This document shows, one piece after another, positions 26,974 through 36,287 of a stretch of 64,000 bases of DNA. Positions within the stretch are counted from its first letter, which is position 1. Each line of letters begins with the position of its first letter. The position numbers and the translations under genes are program-made. Source of the DNA: Marivita sp. (GTDB lineage Bacteria > Pseudomonadota > Alphaproteobacteria > Rhodobacterales > Rhodobacteraceae); NCBI RefSeq assembly GCF_020055635.1, contig NZ_JAIPUT010000009.1:45538-109537 (forward strand), written 5' to 3'. The notes under the pieces were generated by a model. It ran no database searches. It was not told the origin of the DNA and worked only from the letters and a program-made list of their open reading frames with translations.

Positions 26974-28551
26974 TCAGGCCAGTTCGTGCGCCAAGGCCTT
27001 GCGGATCAGGGACACGGTCTCATCGACGCCGTACAGAGCGATGAAGCCGCCGAAGCGCGGACCCTGAGATTGACCCAGAAGCACCTCGTAAAGCGCCTTG
27101 AACCAGTCGCGCAGCGGGTCGAACCCGTGATCCTTGCCGACAGCGAACACCAGTGTTTGCAGCGTTTCGTCGTCGGTCGGACCGTCATGCGCCTCGAGTC
27201 GTGCCGCAAGGTCTTCGATCGCGTCGCGTTCCTTGATGTCGGGCGCGCGGAAGGTCTTGGTCGGTTTCACGAAGTCGTTGTAATAGCGCACCGCAAAGCC
27301 CGCCGCCTGATCCAGGTCGGCATGGGTTTCGGGGCTGGCGTCGGGCGCGTATCGCTTGATGAAGCCCCACATGGTTTCGGTGTCCTCGGCCCCGGCAGCC
27401 GACGCGAGATTGAGCAGCATCGAGAACGGCACCACCATCTGCGACGCTGGCACGTCGCCGGAATGGATGTGCCAGACCGGGTTGTTGGCCTGCTGCGTGA
27501 CGTCCTGCGTCGGGTAGGCGCGCAGTTGCTGGTGGTATTCATCGACCGCCTTGGGGATCACGTCGAAATGCATCCGCTTGGCCGTCTTGGGCTTGAGATA
27601 CATGAAATAGGACAGCGATTCCGTGCTGGCATAGGTCAGCCATTCATCGATGCTGACGCCATTGCCGGTGGTCTTGGAGATTTTCTGACCATTGGCATCG
27701 AGGAACAGTTCATAGGTGAAATGCTCGGGCTTGCGACCGCCGAGGATCTCGCAGATGCCGTCATAGATCGGCGTGTTGGTGCTGTGGTCCTTGCCGTACA
27801 TCTCGAAATCGACATCGAGCGCCGCCCAGCGTGCGCCGAAATCGGGTTTCCACTGAAGCTTGACGTTGCCGCCGGTGACCGGAAGCGTGATCTCGCGCCC
27901 GGTCTCGTCGTCAAAGGTGATCTCGCCCTTGGCGGCATCGACATTCTTCATCGGCACATAAAGGACGCGGCCGGTGTCGGGATGGATCGGCAGGAAGATC
28001 GAATAGGTCTCGCGGCGTTCGTCCCGCAGGGATTTGAGCATCACCGCCATCACCGCGTCATAACGTTCGGCGGCACGCAGCAGAACCTCGTCGAACCGAC
28101 CGGTGCGGTAGAACTCGGTCGAGGAGATGAATTCGTATTCGAACCCGAACGTGTCCAGGAACCGGTTCAGCATCGCGTTGTTATGCGCGCCAAAGCTGTC
28201 ATGGGTACCGAACGGGTCCGGCACATCGGTCAGCGGGCGCTGCAGGTGTTCGCGCAGCATGTCGGGGTTGGGCACGTTGCCCGGCACCTTGCGCATGCCG
28301 TCAAGGTCGTCGGAAAAGCAGATCAGCTTGGTCGGGATGTCCGAGATCACCTCGAAGGCACGGCGGATCATCGTGGTGCGCGCGACCTCTCCGAAGGTGC
28401 CGATATGCGGCAGACCCGACGGACCGTAGCCGGTCTCGAACAGCACATAGCCCTTTTCCGGCGGTGCCTTTTCGTAGCGTTTGAGCAACCGGCGCGCCTC
28501 TTCAAAGGGCCACGCCTTTGAGGTCATTGCAGCTTCGCGCAGATCGGACAT
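26974..28551 (-). CDS. lysS: Lysyl-tRNA synthetase, class I (archaeal type)
   Basis: 525 residues. The HIGH-type motif [11 protein letters not shown] and the KMSKS-type motif KISKTTGNG mark a class I synthetase, not the class II LysRS of most bacteria; alphaproteobacteria are a known exception. The chosen ATG (MSDLREAAM) has AGGAG about 11 nt upstream; a Met eight codons later is possible. Confidence 0.95.
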   Translation of the reverse strand: MSDLREAAMTSKAWPFEEARRLLKRYEKAPPEKGYVLFETGYGPSGLPHIGTFGEVARTTMIRRAFEVISDIPTKLICFSDDLDGMRKVPGNVPNPDMLREHLQRPLTDVPDPFGTHDSFGAHNNAMLNRFLDTFGFEYEFISSTEFYRTGRFDEVLLRAAERYDAVMAVMLKSLRDERRETYSIFLPIHPDTGRVLYVPMKNVDAAKGEITFDDETGREITLPVTGGNVKLQWKPDFGARWAALDVDFEMYGKDHSTNTPIYDGICEILGGRKPEHFTYELFLDANGQKISKTTGNGVSIDEWLTYASTESLSYFMYLKPKTAKRMHFDVIPKAVDEYHQQLRAYPTQDVTQQANNPVWHIHSGDVPASQMVVPFSMLLNLASAAGAEDTETMWGFIKRYAPDASPETHADLDQAAGFAVRYYNDFVKPTKTFRAPDIKERDAIEDLAARLEAHDGPTDDETLQTLVFAVGKDHGFDPLRDWFKALYEVLLGQSQGPRFGGFIALYGVDETVSLIRKALAHELA

Positions 28552-28675
28552 TGCTCTTGTACTCCTGGGGGCGTCGCGCACGCGCGCGACCTTCAAGGCG
28601 CACTCCCTATTGCGGGGGCGCGGTCGGGTCAATAAGTTGCACAACAGTGACAAGTCATTCCAGAAAGCAACACCC

Positions 28676-29101
28676 GTGACAGACGACGACACCCACCCGC
28701 TGAGCCCGCAAGATTGTCTGATCGCGCTGATGATCGCCGTTTCGGCATCGGACGAGAGAATCCGGACGGCCGAACTGGTCAAGATCAACACGGCAGTCAA
28801 CAACCTGCCGGTCTTCGCCGAATATGACGAAACGCGGATTCCCAAGATGTCCGGGCTGGTGTTCGAGCTGTTCGAGCAGGAAGACGGGCTTGATGCGCTG
28901 TTCGGCCTGATCCGCGACAACCTGCCCGAACGGCTGTTCGAAACCGCCTATGCGCTGGCCTGCGATGTCGCGGCCGCCGATGGCACGCTGCGCGAGGCCG
29001 AGCTTCGGCTGCTGGAGGAAATCCGCTACGAACTGGAGCTGGACAGGTTGCACGCGGCGGCCATCGAACGCGGTTCGCGGGCGCGCCACATGCGGCTGTG
29101 A
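28676..29101 (+). CDS. TerB-like tellurite-resistance-family protein
   Basis: 141 residues from a GTG start. The helical pattern [15 protein letters not shown] followed later by [24 protein letters not shown] is the paired acidic helix arrangement of TerB/DjlA-like domains, which can bind metal. Divergent from lysS, convergent with the thioesterase. The start is weakly supported, as no strong ribosome-binding site is visible. Confidence 0.72.
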   Translation: MTDDDTHPLSPQDCLIALMIAVSASDERIRTAELVKINTAVNNLPVFAEYDETRIPKMSGLVFELFEQEDGLDALFGLIRDNLPERLFETAYALACDVAAADGTLREAELRLLEEIRYELELDRLHAAAIERGSRARHMRL

Positions 29102-29130
29102 TCAGGGCCCATTTGATCTGGCTGCTTTGA

Positions 29131-29559
29131 TCAGGCGGCACTTTTAGGGGGCAACGAATAGGTCAACGTTGCCCGCGCCACCGGATCGGGCTGGCCGTCC
29201 GAGAACAGCAGGACATCCGTCACACTGAGCGCGCGGCCCAGCTTGAGAACCCGTGCATGGGCGATCACGTCCGCCCCGGCCACCGGTTTGCGCATGAAGT
29301 CGATCGAGCAGTTGGTCGTGACCGCCAGCGCCTCTTTGCCGATGCGGGCCATGGTGGCCACGTAGGCGGCGACATCCGCAAGGCTGAACATCGCGGGACC
29401 GGACACGGTGCCGCCCGGCCGAAGATGCTGCTCGCCGGCATGCAGACGCATCACCAGCAGGTCTTCATCCAGCCGGTCGATGCCGAACATGCCTTTGACC
29501 TGCGGGAAAACCTCGTCGAGATAGAGTGCCATTTCATCTGCCGGAACTTTGAGCGCCAT
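29131..29559 (-). CDS. PaaI-type hotdog thioesterase
   Basis: 142 residues. HLRPGGTVSGPAMFSLADVAAYVA forms the hotdog helix with the usual Gly/Asp active-site pattern, followed by TTNCSIDFMRKP. It would hydrolyse an acyl- or aryl-CoA. Divergent from the enoyl-CoA hydratase gene, which suggests related CoA chemistry. Confidence 0.86.
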   Translation of the reverse strand: MALKVPADEMALYLDEVFPQVKGMFGIDRLDEDLLVMRLHAGEQHLRPGGTVSGPAMFSLADVAAYVATMARIGKEALAVTTNCSIDFMRKPVAGADVIAHARVLKLGRALSVTDVLLFSDGQPDPVARATLTYSLPPKSAA

Positions 29560-29615
29560 GCTTTCCTCCGCTGCCCTGAACCGCTAGAGTCGCCTCAAGT
29601 CACTGGGAGGACAAG

Positions 29616-30401
29616 ATGAAAATCCTGGAACGTCACGATGAAAACGCGGTGTGCCATTTGCACATGAACGCGCCGGAACGTCTGAACGCGCTGTCCGAGG
29701 AAATGCTGGAGGCTTTGCAAACCCAGATCGAGAGTTTGCAAACCGACACGTCGGTGCGGGTTGTCGTGATCTCGGGCGCGGGCAAGGCATTCTGTGCGGG
29801 CCATGACCTCAAGCAGATGACGGCCGGGCGACAGGCCGAGGATGGCGGCAAGGCGTATTTCAAGGATCTCTTCGACCGCTGCACAAGCGTGATGACCGGG
29901 CTTCAGCGCCTGCCGCAGCCGGTGATCGCGCAGGTGCATGGCATCGCCACCGCCGCCGGGTGCCAGCTGGTCGCCTCCTGCGACATGGCGGTGGCCGCCG
30001 AGGGCACGCGGTTCGGGGTGAACGGCGTCAATATCGGGCTGTTCTGTTCGACGCCGATGGTGGCGCTGTCACGCAACATCCCGCGCAAGAAGGCGTTCGA
30101 GATGCTGGTGACCGGCCAGTTCATCGACGCCCACCGCGCCGAGGCGCTGGGGCTGGTGAACACGGTTGTCCCCGCCGACGACCTGGCCCCTGCGACGCAA
30201 GAGCTGGCACAGCTGGTGGCCAGCAAGCTGGGGGCGGCGGTGAAGATCGGCAAGCAGGCGTTTTATGAACAGGCCCAGATGGGTCTGGACGACGCCTATG
30301 CCCATACCGGACAGGTCATGGTCGAGAACATGCTGCACCGGGACACCGAAGAAGGCATCGCGGCCTTTCTCGAAAAACGTCCCCCCGAGTGGTCGCAGTA
30401 A
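29616..30401 (+). CDS. Enoyl-CoA hydratase/isomerase family protein (ECHDC3-like)
   Basis: 261 residues of crotonase fold. The oxyanion-hole segments [16 protein letters not shown] and [12 protein letters not shown] are present. [15 protein letters not shown] is typical of the ECHDC3-like subgroup, whose catalytic glutamates are not canonical. GGAGG lies about 6 nt before the ATG. Its end overlaps the proposed nadD start. Confidence 0.87.
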   Translation: MKILERHDENAVCHLHMNAPERLNALSEEMLEALQTQIESLQTDTSVRVVVISGAGKAFCAGHDLKQMTAGRQAEDGGKAYFKDLFDRCTSVMTGLQRLPQPVIAQVHGIATAAGCQLVASCDMAVAAEGTRFGVNGVNIGLFCSTPMVALSRNIPRKKAFEMLVTGQFIDAHRAEALGLVNTVVPADDLAPATQELAQLVASKLGAAVKIGKQAFYEQAQMGLDDAYAHTGQVMVENMLHRDTEEGIAAFLEKRPPEWSQ

Positions 30402-31012
30402 CCTTGCCGCCGGACCGGCCTCACTTGCGGCCCGGCATGCGCGTCGGTCTGCTGGGCGGATCGTTCGACCCGGCCCATGCGGGGCATGTGCATCTGACCC
30501 GCGTCGCGCTGCGGCGCTTTGCGCTGGACCGGGTGATCTGGCTTGTGTCGCCGGGCAATCCGCTCAAGAAACACGGGCCCGCCGCGCTGGACCTGCGGAT
30601 AAGCCGGGCGCAGGAGATGATGCAGGACCCCCGCGTGATCATCAGCGATTTCGAGGCGCGGGTCGGCACACGCTATACCGCGGAAACGATCGATGCACTG
30701 CAAGCCGCCTGTCCCGGCGTCCGGTTCGTCTGGCTGATGGGGGCCGACAACCTGCAACAGTTTCACCGCTGGCAACGCTGGCAGGACATCGTTCACGCCG
30801 TGCCGCTGGGCGTCCTCGCCCGGCCCGGCTGGCGGCAATCCGGGCTGCATTCGCGCACCGCCCGGCAATATCGCGCGGCGCGCCTGCCCGGTCGGGCCTC
30901 CCGGATTCTCGCGGATCAGGAAACCCCCGCCTGGTGTTTCGTCAACATGCCGATGCTGCCGGTCAGCTCGACCGAACTGCGGGCGTCGGGGGTCTGGGAC
31001 AAGGCGGACTGA
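30389..31012 (+). CDS. nadD: Nicotinate-nucleotide adenylyltransferase
   Basis: 207 residues from GTG. It transfers AMP from ATP to nicotinate mononucleotide in NAD synthesis. [17 protein letters not shown] carries the nucleotidyltransferase HxGH motif, and VSSTELR lies near the end. The GTG gives the short N-terminal extension usual in related species and overlaps the previous gene by 13 nt. An ATG at 30437 would begin at MRVGLLGG and cannot be excluded. Confidence 0.92.
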   Translation: MVAVTLPPDRPHLRPGMRVGLLGGSFDPAHAGHVHLTRVALRRFALDRVIWLVSPGNPLKKHGPAALDLRISRAQEMMQDPRVIISDFEARVGTRYTAETIDALQAACPGVRFVWLMGADNLQQFHRWQRWQDIVHAVPLGVLARPGWRQSGLHSRTARQYRAARLPGRASRILADQETPAWCFVNMPMLPVSSTELRASGVWDKAD

Positions 31013-31111
31013 CCCGGCATCACGCGACCGGGAACGGCCTGTTCGCGCAGTCTTCAAGATCACCAAACCGTGTGCTTGTCACCTCGCGATCCGTCAGGTT
31101 ACATCCGCGAC

Positions 31112-32620
31112 ATGACACGGGAATTTTCACGTCGCGCCGTCCTGGGCGGCCTTGCAGCAACCGGGCTGGCACCGGCCGCTTTTGCGCAATCCGACCTTGC
31201 TCCGCAAACCTCGCTGCGCCCTGCCCTGCGCGGTGGCGACCTGCTCAAGACATACCAGGCACCGTTGAGCGAATTGATCGCCGAGGCGGGTCTGCCCGGC
31301 AGGATCAGCGTCCAGGTTGCGGATGTGAAAACCGGGCTGGTCCTCGAATCGCACAATCCGTTGCGCGGCCTGCCCCCCGCCAGCGTCGCCAAGGCCGTGA
31401 CCGCCTGTTATGCGCTCGATGTTCTGGGGCCGGGCTATCATTTCAAGACCCGCCTGCTGGCGGCGGGGCCGATCACGGATGGCAGGCTCGACGGCGACCT
31501 CGTGCTTGTCGGCGGCGGCGATCCGGTTCTCGACACGGACGCGGTTGCGGACCTGGCAAGACGGCTGCGCGAAGACGTGGGCCTGACCGAAGTGACGGGC
31601 CGTTTCCTGGTCTGGGATGGCGCGTTGCCATCGCTGAACGGCATCGATGCGGAACAGCCTTACCAGGTGGGGTACAATCCGGGGATTTCGGGACTCAACC
31701 TGAATTTCAACCGGGTCCATTTCGAATGGATCCGGAATGGCAGCGATTATGCCGTGAGCATGGACGCCCGGTCCGGCAGCCTGCGCCCCGAGGTAAAGGC
31801 CGCCCGGATGCGGATCGAGCCGCGCCGATACCCGGTCTACACCTATGATGACGGCGGCGACCACGACAACTGGACCGTGGCGCGCGGGGCGTTGGGCGAC
31901 CGGGGCGCGCGCTGGCTTCCGGTGCGCAAACCGGCGCGCTATGCCGCCGAGGTGTTCCAGGTGCTGGCCCGGTCGAACGGCATCGTGCTCAAGGCACCCG
32001 AACTGATCGACACGCTGCCCGGCGGAACGCGTGAGGTCGTGGTGCACGAAAGCGCGCCGCTGCGGATCATCCTGCGCGACATGCTGAGCTATTCGACGAA
32101 CATCACCGCAGAATGCATCGGGCTGACCGCCACGACACAACGCGTGGGGCCGGTGACGGCATTGAAGGATTCTGCCGATGCGATGAATATCTGGGCCAAG
32201 GAAAGGCTGGGCATGTCCTCGGTGGCGCTCGAGGACCATTCCGGCCTGGGCGATGACAGCCGAATGTCAGCGCGGGACATGGTCAAGGCGTTGATAACCG
32301 CGCGAAATTCAATGGGATTGAAACCACTTCTGAAGACACATCCGATCCGGACGGAAACACGCCAGATCATCGAAGACCCGTTGATTTCGGTTCACGCCAA
32401 GACCGGAACGTTGAATTTCGTCAGTGGCTTGGGCGGGTTCATCGACCTGCCCGACGGCACCGAACTGGCCTTCGCATTCTTCTCCGCAGACCTGCCACGG
32501 CGCGACGCCCTGAGCCGCGAGCAACGCGAAAGCCCGCCGGGGGGCAAGTCCTATGCGATCCGGTCGCGCAAGTTGCAGCAACGGTTGCTGGCGCGCTGGG
32601 GCGTTCTTTACAACGGCTGA
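31112..32620 (+). CDS. dacB: D-alanyl-D-alanine carboxypeptidase/endopeptidase (PBP4 type)
   Basis: 502 residues. A twin-arginine-like signal (SRRAVLGGLAATG, ending AFAQ) directs export. The penicillin-binding motifs are S91-V-A-K94, SYSTN and HAKTGTLN. The large insert between SxxK and SxN is that of class C PBP4. It trims or cleaves peptidoglycan cross-links in the periplasm. Confidence 0.94.
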   Translation: MTREFSRRAVLGGLAATGLAPAAFAQSDLAPQTSLRPALRGGDLLKTYQAPLSELIAEAGLPGRISVQVADVKTGLVLESHNPLRGLPPASVAKAVTACYALDVLGPGYHFKTRLLAAGPITDGRLDGDLVLVGGGDPVLDTDAVADLARRLREDVGLTEVTGRFLVWDGALPSLNGIDAEQPYQVGYNPGISGLNLNFNRVHFEWIRNGSDYAVSMDARSGSLRPEVKAARMRIEPRRYPVYTYDDGGDHDNWTVARGALGDRGARWLPVRKPARYAAEVFQVLARSNGIVLKAPELIDTLPGGTREVVVHESAPLRIILRDMLSYSTNITAECIGLTATTQRVGPVTALKDSADAMNIWAKERLGMSSVALEDHSGLGDDSRMSARDMVKALITARNSMGLKPLLKTHPIRTETRQIIEDPLISVHAKTGTLNFVSGLGGFIDLPDGTELAFAFFSADLPRRDALSREQRESPPGGKSYAIRSRKLQQRLLARWGVLYNG

Positions 32621-32629
32621 CCGGGGTCC

Positions 32630-32663
32630 AAAAAAAGGGGCGCAAGGCCGGTCCTTGCGCCCC
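32630..32663 (-). terminator. Rho-independent terminator for the DUF1127 gene
   Basis: On the minus strand a perfect 11-bp stem, GGGGCGCAAGG/CCTTGCGCCCC with a 5-nt loop, is followed by seven T. It lies 23 nt past the DUF1127 stop and directly past dacB, so it may act in both directions. Confidence 0.88.
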
Positions 32664-32686
32664 CAGAGGTCCAGCTGACACAGGGA

Positions 32687-32914
32687 TTACATCAGCCAGA
32701 ACTTCCGGTTGGCCTCCCGGTGGGCGGTCAACCGATCCAGACCGACATCACGCAGCAGATGATCGTCAAGCGCCTTGAGATGACGCCGCGTGCGGCTGCG
32801 TTCGGACCATTTCGTGAGGGTCACCGCGACTCGCAACGCCACGACAGCCAGCGGCGACAGCGTGGACTGCGCACCAAGATAGGCGATCTGCGGGGCATGA
32901 ATTGCGTGTGTCAT
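32687..32914 (-). CDS. DUF1127 small protein
   Basis: 75 residues. The C-terminal half, RTRRHLKALDDHLLRDVGLDR, is the Arg-rich DUF1127 helix pair. Longer, YjiS-like DUF1127 proteins like this carry a hydrophobic N-terminal extension. Known members affect RNA turnover or small-metabolite responses in other alphaproteobacteria. It is divergent from a MocR regulator with shared repeats between them and has its own terminator. Confidence 0.88.
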   Translation of the reverse strand: MTHAIHAPQIAYLGAQSTLSPLAVVALRVAVTLTKWSERSRTRRHLKALDDHLLRDVGLDRLTAHREANRKFWLM

Positions 32915-32929
32915 GGGTGACTCCTTGAA

Positions 32930-32994
32930 TGTATCGACACAATGTTATTAATTCGTGATACGACTTGCGCTAACACGATACAAAATGCGATACA
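32930..32994. promoter_or_regulatory. GATAC repeats in the DUF1127/MocR intergenic region
   Basis: CGATACA occurs at 32976-32982 and 32988-32994 as a 12-bp-spaced direct repeat; GATACG lies at 32957-32962; the inverse TGTATCG is at 32930-32936. The region is AT-rich compared with its surroundings. MocR/GntR regulators usually bind direct or inverted repeats next to their own promoter, so these are probable operator half-sites. Confidence 0.6.
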
Positions 32995-33025
32995 TTCTCA
33001 GCATTGTACGATCCAGAGAAAGATT

Positions 33026-34435
33026 GTGTCGGATACAATATCTCCAGAGCACATCGTCAGGCTTCCTCAGTCGGGAAGCGGACCGAAATACCGGAGGGTG
33101 GCCGATGCCATCCAGTCCGCCATACGGTCCGGCGATCTGAGCGCGGGCGACAGGCTGCCTCCGGTGCGCGAACTGGCCTGGTCCCTGGGCATCACGCCGG
33201 GCACGGTGGCACGCGCCTACACGCTGCTGACCGATGCCGGACATGCGGTGGCCGAGGTGGGACGCGGCACTTACGTGGCCCATCGTTCCCGGCAAGGGGC
33301 AGCGCCGCGACGCGAATATGTCTCGGTGCCGATGCAGGACGGCAAGCTGTCGCTTGTCAGCCCGCAGCTTCCCGATCTCGGACAGGTGGCGCTGCTGCGT
33401 GCGGCCTTCGCCCGGATCGGAGAAACCGCGCCAGAGCGCTTGCTGCATTATCCGACGCGCGAGGCGTACAGGCCGCTGCGTGAGGCCGCGGTCCATTGGC
33501 TGCGCACCATCCCGCTGGGCGGCATCGACGAAAGCGATATCGTGCTGGTGAACGGCGCGCAGAACGGGCTGAACGTGATCCTGCAAGCGATCCTGCGGGG
33601 GCCAAGCCCGACACTGCTGGTCGAAGAGATGGCCTATCCCGGATTTCGCCGCGCCGCCGACCTGCTGCGCGCCGAGGTCGCGGGCGTTCCGACCGACGAC
33701 AAGGGGATCGTCCCGGACGCGCTCGAAACCATCGCGCGGCGGACCGGCGCCCAGGTGCTTTGCACCTCTCCGGACGTGCACAATCCGACGCTGCTGTGCA
33801 CGCCGGAATCGCGACGCCGGGAGATCGCCGAGATATGCCGCGCGCTGGATCTGCAGATCATCGAGGATGACTGCTACCGCCGGACCGATTCAACGGCGCC
33901 CAGTTACCGCATCCTCGCGCCGGAGCGGACATGGCACGTGGCGTCGATCTCGAAGGTGCTGACCCCGGCCTTGCGGCTCGGCTTTGCCATTGCCCCGCCG
34001 GGGCGCGGATCGGACCTGCGCCAGATCGCGGAATACGGGTTCTTCGGCATCGCCCAACCGTTGGCGGAAGTGGCCGAGCAGATCCTGGCAAGCCCGGAAA
34101 CGGATGCCATTGCGGCCGCCATCCGGGACCGCATGGCGGCCTATGTCCGGGTCGCGGTGAACGCGCTGGGGGCGCATAACCTGACCTGGCACGAGGATGT
34201 TCCGTTCCTCTGGCTGCCCCTGCCCGCAGGCTGGCGCGCCGCCGCGTTCTGCCGGGCGGCCGAGGCGCGCGACATCCAGATCCGGTCGGCCGACGAATTC
34301 GCGCTGCGCGACGGGCGCGCTCCGCATGCCGTGCGCATCGCCATCAACGCACAAATCCCGCTTGCGACCTTCGAAGAGGCCATGCACCAGCTGCATGATC
34401 TTCTTGTACACCCGCCAGAGCAGATAAGTGTCTGA
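33026..34435 (+). CDS. MocR-type GntR regulator with aminotransferase-like domain
   Basis: 469 residues from a GTG start. A GntR winged helix spans 17-85 (KYRRVADAIQSAIRSGDLSAG, TPGTVARAYTLL), joined to a fold-type I aminotransferase domain with the PLP-lysine in SISKVLTPALRLG. Such proteins sense amino acids or PLP vitamers. It likely controls itself and the divergent DUF1127 gene. The GTG start is favoured since the upstream in-frame codons cover the repeat region. Confidence 0.9.
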   Translation: MSDTISPEHIVRLPQSGSGPKYRRVADAIQSAIRSGDLSAGDRLPPVRELAWSLGITPGTVARAYTLLTDAGHAVAEVGRGTYVAHRSRQGAAPRREYVSVPMQDGKLSLVSPQLPDLGQVALLRAAFARIGETAPERLLHYPTREAYRPLREAAVHWLRTIPLGGIDESDIVLVNGAQNGLNVILQAILRGPSPTLLVEEMAYPGFRRAADLLRAEVAGVPTDDKGIVPDALETIARRTGAQVLCTSPDVHNPTLLCTPESRRREIAEICRALDLQIIEDDCYRRTDSTAPSYRILAPERTWHVASISKVLTPALRLGFAIAPPGRGSDLRQIAEYGFFGIAQPLAEVAEQILASPETDAIAAAIRDRMAAYVRVAVNALGAHNLTWHEDVPFLWLPLPAGWRAAAFCRAAEARDIQIRSADEFALRDGRAPHAVRIAINAQIPLATFEEAMHQLHDLLVHPPEQISV

Positions 34436-34524
34436 TTTCTCCGTGGAATGGTTAAAAAATGGTCGCCTGCCCAAAGAACGGTCGCTAGGCTCGCCGCGAC
34501 GACTCACTTCCCCCTGGACCAAGC

Positions 34525-35049
34525 ATGGCTTTAGACATCACCCTGGCCTTTGTTGACGCGCGCCCGGACCTGGACGAACTGTCCGAGATCCTGACAGAAT
34601 ATTACGCGCAGATCCTCGAACGGCTGATGACGGTCGGCGGCCCGGGGCTTTCGGTGCAGGAAGAGGTGCGGTCCAGCCTTGATATCATAGACGATTTCCT
34701 GCCCCCCAAGGGCGGGATCGTGCTGGCGCGGGATCGGTCGGGATATCTTCTGGGCTGCGGATTCGTGCGCATGATCGACGATCACCGGGCCGAGTTGAAA
34801 CGCCTGTTTGTCCGCGACCTGGCGCGGGGTTACGGGCTGGGGCGCAAGATGATCGAGATGCGCATCGCAAAGGCGGTCGAGCTTGGCGCGACCACGATCC
34901 TGGCCGACACGGTGCGCGGCAACAGTTCCATGTTGGCGCTGTATGACCGGCTGGGGTTCACCGAAACGCCGCGCTATGACGGCAATGCGGCCCCCGAAAG
35001 CTTCGACAAGTACCTCATCTACCGCAAGCTGGAACTCGGCGAGACGTGA
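34525..35049 (+). CDS. GNAT-family N-acetyltransferase (copy 2)
   Basis: 174 residues, related to the protein at 1971. Shared blocks include LPPKGG, a GCGFVRMI strand, AELKRLFVRDLARGYGLGR (acetyl-CoA loop) and YDRLGFTE. Substrate unknown. It starts 90 bp after the MocR gene and has no evident operon partner; 175 bp separate it from the rplM start. Confidence 0.82.
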   Translation: MALDITLAFVDARPDLDELSEILTEYYAQILERLMTVGGPGLSVQEEVRSSLDIIDDFLPPKGGIVLARDRSGYLLGCGFVRMIDDHRAELKRLFVRDLARGYGLGRKMIEMRIAKAVELGATTILADTVRGNSSMLALYDRLGFTETPRYDGNAAPESFDKYLIYRKLELGET

Positions 35050-35129
35050 TCGGGCGGTTTTCAGTGGGGTAATATAATACCTTATTTTCAACCATCTGAT
35101 TTTGCTTCATTTATTCGGAATAACGCCGC

Positions 35130-35157
35130 TTGACGGGGATTTCGCAATCCTTATAAC
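35130..35157 (+). promoter_or_regulatory. Predicted sigma-70-type promoter of rplM-rpsI
   Basis: TTGACG (35130-35135) and TATAAC (35152-35157) are separated by 16 nt, a good housekeeping promoter about 70 bp ahead of the rplM ATG. The AT-rich stretch upstream (35070-35120) may act as an UP-like element. Confidence 0.65.
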
Positions 35158-35224
35158 CCGCCCATCGGAACACACGGGGCGCCTGCGCCCTGAACCACCA
35201 ATCCAACGTCAGGGACATCCCACG

Positions 35225-35689
35225 ATGAAAACCTATTCTGCAACACCGGCAGACATCGACAAGAAATGGATCCTGATCGACGCCGAGGGCGTCGTTCTGG
35301 GCCGTCTTGCGTCGATCGTTGCCACGCGCCTGCGCGGCAAGCACAAGCCGACCTTCACTCCGCACATGGACATGGGTGACAATGTCATCGTGATCAATGC
35401 GGACAAGATCCAGATGACCGGCAACAAGCGTCACGAAAACTTCTACTGGCACACCGGCTATCCGGGCGGCATCAAGTCCCGCACCAAGCAGCAGATCCTC
35501 GAAGGCGCCCACCCCGAGCGCGTCGTCCAGAAGGCTGTTCAGCGCATGCTGCCGGGCAACCGCCTGTCCCGCAAGGTGATGACCAACCTGCGCGTCTATG
35601 CAGGTTCCGACCATCCGCACGAGGCGCAGAGCCCCGAAGTGCTGGATGTGAAGTCCATGAACTCCAAGAATACACGGACGGCGAAATAA
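35225..35689 (+). CDS. rplM: Ribosomal protein uL13
   Basis: 154 residues. [33 protein letters not shown] and HTGYPGGIK are classic L13 signatures. The stop overlaps the rpsI start by 1 nt (TAATG), the usual L13-S9 pair. Confidence 0.98.
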   Translation: MKTYSATPADIDKKWILIDAEGVVLGRLASIVATRLRGKHKPTFTPHMDMGDNVIVINADKIQMTGNKRHENFYWHTGYPGGIKSRTKQQILEGAHPERVVQKAVQRMLPGNRLSRKVMTNLRVYAGSDHPHEAQSPEVLDVKSMNSKNTRTAK

Positions 35690-36177
35690 TGGCTGAGCAA
35701 CTCAATTCACTCGAAGAGCTGAACACCGCCGCAGGCCTCGATGCCGCGCCGGAAGTGGCTGAAATCCCGCGTGAGCCGCAGCGTGATGCGCTGGGTCGCT
35801 CCTATGCCACAGGCAAGCGGAAAGATGCGGTCGCCCGCGTCTGGATCAAGCCGGGTTCGGGCAAGGTCAGCGTGAACGGCAAGGAAATGAAGGCGTATTT
35901 CGCGCGCCCGGTTCTGCAGATGATCCTGCGCCAGCCCTTCACCATCTCGGGCACCGAAGACCAGTTCGACGTGATGGCCACCGTCAAGGGCGGCGGTCTG
36001 TCCGGTCAGGCCGGTGCGGTCAAGCACGGCATCTCGAAGGCGCTTCAGCTCTACGATCCGTCCCTGCGTGGCGCGCTCAAGGCCGCCGGCTTCCTCACCC
36101 GCGACAGCCGCGTGGTGGAACGCAAGAAGTTCGGTCGCGCCAAGGCCCGCAAGAGCTTCCAGTTCTCCAAGCGCTGA
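35689..36177 (+). CDS. rpsI: Ribosomal protein uS9
   Basis: 162 residues. An acidic N-terminal extension (~35 residues) typical of alphaproteobacteria precedes the core ([18 protein letters not shown]). The C-terminus RKSFQFSKR reaches the ribosomal P site. Translationally coupled to rplM. Confidence 0.98.
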   Translation: MAEQLNSLEELNTAAGLDAAPEVAEIPREPQRDALGRSYATGKRKDAVARVWIKPGSGKVSVNGKEMKAYFARPVLQMILRQPFTISGTEDQFDVMATVKGGGLSGQAGAVKHGISKALQLYDPSLRGALKAAGFLTRDSRVVERKKFGRAKARKSFQFSKR

Positions 36178-36188
36178 TCACCACCGCT

Positions 36189-36240
36189 CGCAAGACATGC
36201 AAAAGGCCGCCTTTCGGGGCGGCCTTTTGCATGTCTTGCG
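36189..36240. terminator. Very long bidirectional hairpin between rpsI and desaturase
   Basis: A perfect 23-bp stem with a 6-nt loop (TTTCGG). The right arm contains CCTTTTGC and the left arm its mirror. It lies 12 nt past the rpsI stop and 48 nt from the opposite stop, and would end transcription from both sides. Confidence 0.85.
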
Positions 36241-36287
36241 TGTGGGGTTCAGCCGGGCGTGAGGCCCGGCATCAGAAGCGGTGCGCC

